Assembly: GCA_002493085.1 (NCBI GenBank)
Contig: DKXQ01000205.1
Coordinates: forward strand, 1-5,228
Length of the DNA: 5,228 nucleotides
Source: Lachnoclostridium sp. UBA7122
GTDB taxonomy: Bacteria; Bacillota; Clostridia; Lachnospirales; Lachnospiraceae
Direction: 5' to 3'
Shown here: positions 1 to 5,228 of the stretch, piece after piece
Numbering within the stretch: the stretch's first letter is position 1
Layout: every line of letters starts with the position of its first letter
Program-made: the position numbers and the translations under genes
The notes under the pieces: model-generated
What the model was told of the DNA's origin: nothing
What the model saw: only the letters and a program-made list of their open reading frames with translations
The model's database searches: none

Positions 1-4
1 GGAG
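1..4 (+). promoter_or_regulatory. Shine-Dalgarno supporting the first ATG
   Basis: GGAG lies at the extreme left edge, with an 8-base spacer to the ATG at 13. It favours that ATG over the next in-frame Met (codon 30, ATG at 100), which has no purine-rich box in front of it. The reading frame is also open through bases 1-12 (GGA GAT ATA GTA), so a longer protein starting outside the window cannot be excluded. Confidence 0.6.
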
Positions 5-12
5 ATATAGTA

Positions 13-1719
13 ATGGAAGGACCAGCAGCACCAAAAAATCCAGAGAAAAGAAGGGATTCATTTTATATTATAAAAAATAAAGATATATTTGGTTCACAGA
101 TGGAAGATGGCAAAGGAATACAATATTTATACCAGAGTGATGAACGGCTTGTAAATAGTGCACATATTACAGGTGGTATTACAGATGAAGCAGAACTTGG
201 GCTGTTAAGGACTGTAGAAGGATTTAAAAAATTAGTACACAGTATAGGTGTTTCAGTAGAAACCGGAAACCCTTTGGATAATGTAGAATTTATATTCCAG
301 ATGTATGGTAAAAATGATATTTACGGTGGGGGAACTAATTTAAAGATACATGTTAATGGTGATGGTGCAGAAAAAAGAATATATTTATCAGATGCCAGAT
401 GGACAGATGATGATTTTATACCAGGGCAGATTAAAGTAATTATGGAGGAGGCAGGCAAGACTGCAAAATTAAATGTCAGGTTTTATCTGAATGATGGTTT
501 CACTGCACCAGAGGTTAATGAAGAAGATGGAATTAACTTTAATTCAGAAGACTATAAAAATATAATTAAAAATTCTCTTGTATCCAAAGGGGATTTAAGA
601 AAGTTAAAAAACGCAATAGACAAGGCAAAAAGCGGGGAAGATGTAACTCTGGCATATATAGGTGGCTCTATTACGCAGGGGGCAGGGGCAATACCTTTAA
701 ATACAGAATGTTATGCTTATAAATCATACCGTCTGTTCCAAGAAAGATTTGGAAAAGATAATAATGTACATTTAATTAAAGCTGGTATAGGAGGTACACC
801 TTCAGAACTTGGAATGATACGTTTTGAACGTGATGTACTCAGGGATTATACTGTAGAGCCAGATATTATTGTAATTGAATTTGCTGTTAATGATGAGGGA
901 GATGAAACCAAAGGTGACTGTTATGAAAGCCTGGTAAGGAAAGCATTAAAACTTCCTTATAAACCTGCCATAATATTATTATTTTCAGTATTTGCCGATG
1001 ACTGGAACCTGCAGGAACGTATGATTCCTATTGGATATAATTACAAGCTTCCAATGATAAGTATAAAAAATGCTGTAACACCACAATTTTATAAGAAATA
1101 TGGCGAAGGCAAGGTATTAACCAAGAACCAGTTTTTCTATGATATTTACCATCCATCCAATGCAGGGCATACAATTATGTCAGACTGTATAATATATCTT
1201 ATGGAACAGGCCGCAAATACAGATAATGCCAGTATAAATACAGACAGTGCAGATATGCCTGTACCAGTAGCAGGCAGCACTTTTGAAAATGTAAAGCTTT
1301 TGGATAAAAAAGATACATATAGTAATGCGGAAATTATTCCCGGGGGATTTACAGATACAGATACAGTTTTACAATGTGTGGAAATGGATGGAAGCTTAAA
1401 CCAGGTTCCCCAGTTTCCTTATAACTGGCATTATAATGGAAAAGAAAAGGATAAACCATATTTTGAAATGAAGATACAGTGTAAAGCACTTGTTCTTATA
1501 TTTAAAGATTCTGGAGAAACAGATGCTGCAAAGGCAGATATTTATGTAGATGGCAGATTTGTAAAAACTGCAGACCCATATATTAATGGCTGGCTCCATT
1601 GTAATCCTGTAATTATAATTAATGAAAGTTCGAGCAGTACACATCTGGTACACATTGAAATTAGCAAAACAGACCAGGACAAAAAGTTTACAATTCTTGG
1701 ATTTGGATATGTCCACTGA
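13..1719 (+). CDS. SGNH/GDSL-type carbohydrate esterase with flanking beta-rich domains
   Basis: Probable intracellular serine esterase that deacetylates hemicellulose oligosaccharides. The central part (about residues 185-400) carries the SGNH blocks. Block I is YIGGSITQG with nucleophile Ser219 (GGS in place of the classic GDS). Block II is AGIGG with Gly260. Block III is FAVND with Asn293. Block V is DIYH, giving Asp377 and His380, followed by PSNAGH. The full catalytic set is therefore visible. Residues about 20-165 form a beta-rich region I cannot assign to a named family. Residues about 420-568 form a second beta-rich region (YVDGRF, HIEI, ILGFGY) that looks like an accessory jelly roll or carbohydrate-binding module. 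CE2 enzymes combine a jelly roll with an SGNH domain, but this protein is longer and flanked on both sides. There is no signal peptide; the N-terminus is a short Pro/Ala/charged stretch that resembles an interdomain linker. The gene heads a run with a CE1 esterase 12 bases downstream and then a GH43 enzyme. SGNH esterase is sure; acetyl-xylan specificity is inferred. Confidence 0.85.
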   Translation: MEGPAAPKNPEKRRDSFYIIKNKDIFGSQMEDGKGIQYLYQSDERLVNSAHITGGITDEAELGLLRTVEGFKKLVHSIGVSVETGNPLDNVEFIFQMYGKNDIYGGGTNLKIHVNGDGAEKRIYLSDARWTDDDFIPGQIKVIMEEAGKTAKLNVRFYLNDGFTAPEVNEEDGINFNSEDYKNIIKNSLVSKGDLRKLKNAIDKAKSGEDVTLAYIGGSITQGAGAIPLNTECYAYKSYRLFQERFGKDNNVHLIKAGIGGTPSELGMIRFERDVLRDYTVEPDIIVIEFAVNDEGDETKGDCYESLVRKALKLPYKPAIILLFSVFADDWNLQERMIPIGYNYKLPMISIKNAVTPQFYKKYGEGKVLTKNQFFYDIYHPSNAGHTIMSDCIIYLMEQAANTDNASINTDSADMPVPVAGSTFENVKLLDKKDTYSNAEIIPGGFTDTDTVLQCVEMDGSLNQVPQFPYNWHYNGKEKDKPYFEMKIQCKALVLIFKDSGETDAAKADIYVDGRFVKTADPYINGWLHCNPVIIINESSSSTHLVHIEISKTDQDKKFTILGFGYVH

Positions 1720-1731
1720 GGGAGTGTTAGT

Positions 1732-2544
1732 ATGAAAAGAAATAATATTATGCCAGATGGATATAACCAGAAGTATATTAAAGGCAAAGGTGCAAAATGG
1801 TGCCATCTTTCCTACTATTCTTCTATAACATTGTCAAAGAGAAATTTAAATGTGCTTATTCCATATGGATATAATGAGAAAAAAGAGTATCCTGTATTAT
1901 ATCTTTTACATGGAATTGGCGGTGATGAAAATGAATGGAAAGATGCAGGTGTAGAATATATTATTTCAAACCTTCTGGCAGAGCATAAAATAAAAGAATT
2001 TATAACTGTAATGCCTAATATACGTGTAAGGGCTGACGATAAAGCCAATCCAGAGGATATATTTACACTGGGGCATTTTAAGGCATTTGACATGTCTATA
2101 GAAGAATTAGAAAAAAATATTATGCCTTTTATAGAAAACAATTTTAAGATAAAAAAAGGCAGGGAAAATACTGCAGTTGCAGGGCTTTCCATGGGTGGAA
2201 GGGAAGCATTATATAACGGGCTGGCAAGACCTGGCGCTTTTGGTTATATAGGTGCTTTCAGTCCTGCATATGGAATATTTTCTTATACTAATAATGGCAT
2301 AACAGAAGAAGGGCTTTTTACGAAAGAAGAATTCCGGCTTCCAGATAAATATAAAGACAATACATTTTTAATGATTGCCAATGGAGACAACGATATGGTT
2401 ACTAAAGAACAGGCACACCAGTACCATAATGTGCTTATGGGAAATAATACAAAACATCTGTATAAAATATACATTGGAGGCCATGACTTTACGGTATGGG
2501 GAAAAAGCCTGTATGAATTTGTACAGCATATATTCAATGTATAG
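1732..2544 (+). CDS. CE1-family alpha/beta-hydrolase esterase (feruloyl/acetyl-xylan esterase-like)
   Basis: Predicted serine esterase that cleaves ester side groups (feruloyl or acetyl) from xylan-derived oligosaccharides. The visible alpha/beta-hydrolase features are YLLHGIGG at residues 57-64 (oxyanion region), the nucleophile elbow GLSMGG with Ser153, NGDND with probable catalytic Asp221, and GGHDFTVW with His251. From memory, the order and wording of these motifs closely match the feruloyl esterase domain of Clostridium thermocellum XynZ, a CE1 enzyme. At 270 residues it is a single-domain version. The N-terminus (MKRNNIMPDG) is not a signal peptide, so cytoplasmic action is inferred. 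The start is supported by GGGAG at 1720-1724 with a 7-base spacer. The 12-base gap after the SGNH gene implies co-transcription and probably translational coupling. It might instead act on acetyl esters or, less likely, be a general S-formylglutathione-hydrolase-type esterase; the GGHDFxVW ending and the neighbours favour CE1 on xylan fragments. Confidence 0.88.
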   Translation: MKRNNIMPDGYNQKYIKGKGAKWCHLSYYSSITLSKRNLNVLIPYGYNEKKEYPVLYLLHGIGGDENEWKDAGVEYIISNLLAEHKIKEFITVMPNIRVRADDKANPEDIFTLGHFKAFDMSIEELEKNIMPFIENNFKIKKGRENTAVAGLSMGGREALYNGLARPGAFGYIGAFSPAYGIFSYTNNGITEEGLFTKEEFRLPDKYKDNTFLMIANGDNDMVTKEQAHQYHNVLMGNNTKHLYKIYIGGHDFTVWGKSLYEFVQHIFNV

Positions 2545-2588
2545 TATTTAACAAAAATAATACCAGTAAAAAACAGGAGGAAAATAAA

Positions 2589-4160
2589 ATGGTTACAGCA
2601 GTAAACCCGGTTTTATGCGGCTTTTACCCTGACCCGTCTATATGCAGGGTGGATAAAGAATTTTATCTTGTAAGTTCCAGTTTTTCGTATTTTCCAGGTG
2701 TACCGGTCTTTCACAGCAGGGACCTGGTACACTGGGAACAAATAGGCAATATACTTGACAGGGAAGAACAGCTTCCCTTAGCTGGCAATGAAATATCCCA
2801 GGGAATTTATGCGCCATCTATACGTTACCATAATGGCACATATTATATGATTACTACTAATGTAAGTTCTGACGATGTAAGTTCTGGCGGGAATTTTATT
2901 GTTACAGCAAAAAAACCAGAAGGCCCATGGTCTGCCCCATATTATCTGGGAGATGAAGCTAATGGAATTGACCCAAGTCTTTTCTTTGATACAGATGGCA
3001 GATGTTACTATACAGGCACAAGGCCGAATCCCGAAGGGGTACGCTATAATGGCGACTGGGAGATATGGATACAGGAACTTGATTTAAAACAAATGAAACT
3101 TACAGGTGAAAGCATGGCAATATGGAAAGGGGCTTTGAAAGATGTTATATGGCCAGAAGGCCCGCACTTGTACAAAATAGGTGAGTATTATTATCTTATA
3201 CATGCAGAGGGAGGTACCGGACTAGAACATAGCATAAGTGTTGCAAGAAGCAAAAAGCTGTTCCAGTGGTTTGAAGGCTGCCCAAGAAACCCGGTTTTTA
3301 CACATAGAAATCTTGGAATGGACTATCCTGTAATTAATGCCGGGCATGGAGACCTTGTTGATGATGGGAATGGCAACTGGTATATTATAATGCTTGCGTC
3401 ACGTATATGTAAACGCCATAGCAATATGGGCAGGGAATCATTTCTTGCTAAAGTTATATGGGAAGATGGATGGCCTGTAATTAGTCCTGGTACCGGCAAG
3501 CTGGAGGACAGTTTTGAACTGCCATTTATTGAAGAGTGCCGTTTTGCAAATGAAATTTCCCATCATGACAACCTGCATTTTTATGATGTAAAATTAGATG
3601 ACAGGTTAATAGGAATACAGACAAGAAATGAAGAACAGTATTCATTAAAAGCCAGGAAAGGGTTTTTGAGATTATATACAAGAAAAGAGAAAATTGAAGA
3701 AAAAGAAAACCCTTCTTATTTAGGCATACGGCAAAAAGATTATTGTTTTGAAGTACAGGCTGGCATGGAGTTTTTGCCACAGGGGGATGAAAGTGCAGGC
3801 CTGGTTTACTACCAGAACCACGATAACCATCTGCGCATGGAGATAAAAAACTATGACAATGAAACATTTTTTGTAGTAACTGCACACATACATGGAAAAG
3901 ACAATATCATTTCCAGGACACAGATAAATAACAGCGGTCTTATAGAAATAACTATGAGGGCAGAAAACCAGACAGCATATATCTATGTAAAAACTGATGG
4001 TGTAAAGCAGATGGCTGCTGAAAATGTAGATTTGATTTATTATACTACAGAAGAAGCAGGAGGATTTGTCGGATGTACTATAGGCATGTATGCTTCTTCC
4101 AATGGCAGTATAAGTAATAATTATGCAGATTTTGCCTGGCTGTCTTACAATGCAGTGTAA
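2589..4160 (+). CDS. GH43-family beta-xylosidase / alpha-L-arabinofuranosidase
   Basis: Inverting glycoside hydrolase of family 43, expected to release xylose or arabinose from short (arabino)xylo-oligosaccharides. The N-terminal five-bladed beta-propeller spans about residues 5-305. Its catalytic triad is visible: Asp15 in FYPDPS (general base), Asp128 in GIDPS (pKa modulator) and Glu190 in WPEGPH (general acid). His253 in AGHGDLV is the usual central-cavity histidine. The spacing is nearly that of the Selenomonas beta-xylosidase SXA (Asp14, Asp127, Glu186, from memory). Residues about 315-521 form the C-terminal beta-sandwich typical of the longer GH43 xylosidases, which often closes the active site. 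The 523-residue length is normal for this two-domain type. There is no signal peptide, so it is probably cytoplasmic. A strong AGGAGG at 2575-2580, 8 bases from ATG, fixes the start. It is last in the run, 44 bases after the CE1 gene. Family is certain; the subfamily (10, 11 or 12 type) and the xylosidase versus arabinofuranosidase balance cannot be settled by eye. Confidence 0.93.
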   Translation: MVTAVNPVLCGFYPDPSICRVDKEFYLVSSSFSYFPGVPVFHSRDLVHWEQIGNILDREEQLPLAGNEISQGIYAPSIRYHNGTYYMITTNVSSDDVSSGGNFIVTAKKPEGPWSAPYYLGDEANGIDPSLFFDTDGRCYYTGTRPNPEGVRYNGDWEIWIQELDLKQMKLTGESMAIWKGALKDVIWPEGPHLYKIGEYYYLIHAEGGTGLEHSISVARSKKLFQWFEGCPRNPVFTHRNLGMDYPVINAGHGDLVDDGNGNWYIIMLASRICKRHSNMGRESFLAKVIWEDGWPVISPGTGKLEDSFELPFIEECRFANEISHHDNLHFYDVKLDDRLIGIQTRNEEQYSLKARKGFLRLYTRKEKIEEKENPSYLGIRQKDYCFEVQAGMEFLPQGDESAGLVYYQNHDNHLRMEIKNYDNETFFVVTAHIHGKDNIISRTQINNSGLIEITMRAENQTAYIYVKTDGVKQMAAENVDLIYYTTEEAGGFVGCTIGMYASSNGSISNNYADFAWLSYNAV

Positions 4161-4179
4161 CATTAGTATAATTAATTGT
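4161..4179. other. Convergent junction without a recognisable terminator
   Basis: Only 19 bases separate the TAA of the GH43 gene from the stop of the oppositely oriented regulator gene. The stretch is almost entirely A/T. I see no GC-rich stem followed by a T-run on either strand. Any terminator must lie inside the opposing coding sequence, or the two transcripts overlap at their 3' ends. Confidence 0.7.
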
Positions 4180-5052
4180 TTAGTCCAGCGTAAAATGTAT
4201 AAACATATTCCGGTATTCAGTTGGTGTACACTGGTTAATTAATTTAAACATACGTATAAATGCAGAAAGGCTCTGGAAGCCTGAGCTTAGCGCAACTTCA
4301 GTAACTGGTATGCCAGGGTCAGCAAGCATTTTTTGTGCATGTTCAATCCTTTTCTGGTTAAGGTATCTGTAAAATGTAGTAGTTGTAAACTGTTTAAATA
4401 GCCGGGTAAAATGGTATTTACTAAACCCGGCTATACTGGATATTTCTTCCAGGCTTAAATCTTCTGTACAGTGCTCATTTATATAATTACAGATAGATAT
4501 AAACTTTTCTGTATATTCTTTATGTTTTTTGTATCCAGTGCCATCATGCCTGAGATTGTTAGTATAATTACGCCCTATCAATATAAATATATTAAGAAGT
4601 TTTTCGTATATAACAGTTTCCATTAAAATATTATTAATACGGTTATATTCCTCATTAATCTGCAAGATAAGATTATATATTTTCTGGTAGATTGCAGGTG
4701 TATCATTTTTTGAAATTTTAAGAGCCGGAGCCATAATACTTAGAATTGCTTCAAACTCATGTATTGAATGGAACATGGTAATTTCAGCCTGGAATATTAT
4801 ACGGCGGCCCCTGGCTGGAGCTTTTAGTTCATGTATGACACCAGGACATATAAATATTATATCATATGGCTCCATAGTAATGGTATGCCTGCCAGTTATA
4901 ACAGAATATGTATTTTCAACTGGCATAATTATCTCCATAGGAGTATGCCAGTGCATAGGATAGTCCTCTGCCTGCTCATTATTATAAAGACGTAAATTTG
5001 TATCTTTTTTATAATTTACAGTTTCATGCATTCCTTTAAGATTTTCTATCAT
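4180..5052 (-). CDS. AraC-family transcriptional regulator with N-terminal cupin domain
   Basis: Probable DNA-binding regulator of the adjacent hemicellulose-degradation genes. Residues about 15-95 form an AraC-type cupin (sugar-sensing) fold: HWH at 34-36, Glu40, and PGVIHEL with His74. A helical linker covers about 118-165. The C-terminal AraC DNA-binding domain (about 183-288) has two helix-turn-helix units: LSLEEISSIAGFSKYHFTRL at about 199-218, and VTEVALSSGFQSLSAFIRMF at about 250-269, followed by the PTEYR signature. Two positions usually occupied by glycine differ: Thr224 in the TTTT stretch after the first HTH, and Cys275 before PTEYR. The length (290) is typical. The start at 5052 is preferred because an AGGAT box lies 8 bases upstream; Met8 has AGGA directly abutting it, which is too close. 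The gene converges on the esterase/GH43 run. It has its own promoter (5105-5133) with a palindrome over the predicted start site, suggesting autoregulation. Ligand and targets are inferred; xylo- or arabino-oligosaccharides are the obvious candidates. Confidence 0.92.
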   Translation of the reverse strand: MIENLKGMHETVNYKKDTNLRLYNNEQAEDYPMHWHTPMEIIMPVENTYSVITGRHTITMEPYDIIFICPGVIHELKAPARGRRIIFQAEITMFHSIHEFEAILSIMAPALKISKNDTPAIYQKIYNLILQINEEYNRINNILMETVIYEKLLNIFILIGRNYTNNLRHDGTGYKKHKEYTEKFISICNYINEHCTEDLSLEEISSIAGFSKYHFTRLFKQFTTTTFYRYLNQKRIEHAQKMLADPGIPVTEVALSSGFQSLSAFIRMFKLINQCTPTEYRNMFIHFTLD

Positions 5053-5060
5053 TTATAAAA

Positions 5061-5065
5061 ATCCT
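5061..5065 (-). promoter_or_regulatory. Shine-Dalgarno of the AraC-family gene
   Basis: Reads AGGAT on the minus strand, 8 bases before the ATG at 5052. It decides between that start and the in-frame Met seven codons later, whose purine box touches the start codon. Confidence 0.6.
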
Positions 5066-5076
5066 GCGCTTTCTGT

Positions 5077-5100
5077 ATAGTGTATTCCTAAATATACTAT
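5077..5100. repeat. Imperfect palindrome over the regulator's predicted transcription start
   Basis: ATAGTGTAT at 5077-5085 and ATATACTAT at 5092-5100 form inverted arms of 9 bases with one mismatch around a 6-base centre. The element starts 4 bases downstream of the -10 box, so it covers roughly +1 to +22 of the predicted transcript. It could be an operator for a dimeric repressor, a site for autoregulation, or a weak AU-rich hairpin in the leader. The one-mismatch symmetry is directly visible; function is inference. Confidence 0.5.
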
Positions 5101-5104
5101 CTGG

Positions 5105-5133
5105 ATTATACCATTTTCAAAAATTTATAGCAA
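5105..5133 (-). promoter_or_regulatory. Predicted sigma-A-type promoter of the AraC-family gene
   Basis: On the minus strand a perfect -10 box TATAAT (5105-5110) is preceded, after exactly 17 bases, by TTGCTA (5128-5133), which matches 4 of 6 positions of the TTGACA consensus. The spacer is A/T-rich. Transcription would start near 5098, giving a leader of about 45 bases before the ATG. Confidence 0.65.
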
Positions 5134-5228
5134 GGATTAAACCAGAAAGTGATAATGTAGCTTTACCTGGGTATATATTGCCAGATTTTATGCACCATTG
5201 CGTGCCTCATCTAAGTGGGAGCGGCTGC
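5134..5228. other. Upstream flank of the regulator, no gene recognised
   Basis: No supported coding region lies here. A gapped inverted repeat sits at 5142-5170 (CCAGAAAG and CTTTACCTGG, pairing with a 2-base bulge), just upstream of the -35 box. The last 30 or so bases are distinctly richer in G and C than the rest of the window and may belong to a neighbouring gene or element cut by the window edge. Confidence 0.4.

Noticed and set aside
1396..1806. Minus-strand open frame of 136 codons across the end of the SGNH gene
   Set aside because: It is antisense to two well-supported genes, and its product is a Phe/Ile/Cys-rich string with no recognisable domain, as expected from the complement of AT-rich coding DNA. 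A further minus-strand frame at 1542-1787 is rejected for the same reason.
1815..2192. Minus-strand open frame opposite the CE1 gene
   Set aside because: It lies wholly antisense to a gene with a complete catalytic triad. It has no domain signature, and its Ser/Phe/Ile-rich composition is typical of a shadow frame. The frame at 2283-2537 is the same case.
2545..2588. Possible internal promoter or terminator between the CE1 and GH43 genes
   Set aside because: TTAACA occurs at 2548-2553 but no -10 box follows at proper spacing. The GTATT/AATAC pairing is only 5 weak base pairs without a GC stem or T-run.
2899..3087. Small plus-strand frame inside the GH43 gene
   Set aside because: It is out of frame within the catalytic beta-propeller, with no independent start signal or motif.
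3408..3421. Catabolite-repression (cre)-like TGTAAACG
   Set aside because: Only the left half matches the cre consensus. It lies deep inside the GH43 coding sequence, where a chance match is likely.
3526..4163. Two overlapping minus-strand open frames opposite the GH43 C-terminal domain
   Set aside because: They overlap each other and the GH43 gene, are rich in Cys, His and Phe, and show no motif. The opposite strand is clearly the coding one.
4775..4963. Small plus-strand frame opposite the cupin domain of the AraC-type gene
   Set aside because: It is antisense to a region encoding the conserved HWH and PGVIH motifs, and has no recognisable product.
5190..5228. Plus-strand ATG frame running off the right edge, and short minus-strand frames ending at 5211-5213
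   Set aside because: Only a handful of codons are visible, with no Shine-Dalgarno sequence or motif, so nothing supports a gene call.

Overview
The window is AT-rich (frequent ATA, AGA and TTA codons, standard stops TGA, TAG and TAA). It looks like chromosomal DNA of a low-GC Gram-positive anaerobe, most likely a gut or rumen Clostridia/Lachnospiraceae-type fibre degrader. That assignment rests on composition, Shine-Dalgarno style and gene content, not on a marker gene.

Layout: three tightly spaced plus-strand genes (about 13-4160) are followed by one convergent minus-strand gene (4180-5052) and a non-coding flank (5053-5228). The plus-strand genes encode a multidomain SGNH/GDSL-type carbohydrate esterase (13-1719), a CE1-family esterase resembling feruloyl/acetyl-xylan esterases (1732-2544), and a GH43 beta-xylosidase/alpha-L-arabinofuranosidase-type glycosidase (2589-4160). 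The gaps are 12 and 44 bases and each start has a Shine-Dalgarno sequence, so they read as one operon that probably begins upstream of the window. The minus-strand gene is an AraC-family regulator. It has a good sigma-A-type promoter and a palindrome over its predicted transcription start.

Inferred joint role: none of the three enzymes starts with a signal peptide or lipobox, so they should act in the cytoplasm on imported hemicellulose oligosaccharides. The two esterases would strip acetyl and/or hydroxycinnamoyl groups, and the GH43 enzyme would release xylose or arabinose from the exposed chain. The AraC protein is the likely local sensor-regulator of this (arabino)xylan-oligosaccharide module. 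The individual families are well supported by motifs. Exact substrates are inference.

I found no mobile element, CRISPR array, tRNA or rRNA. The most interesting open points are the unassigned flanking domains of the SGNH esterase, the palindrome at the regulator promoter, and the 19-base convergent junction with no visible terminator.
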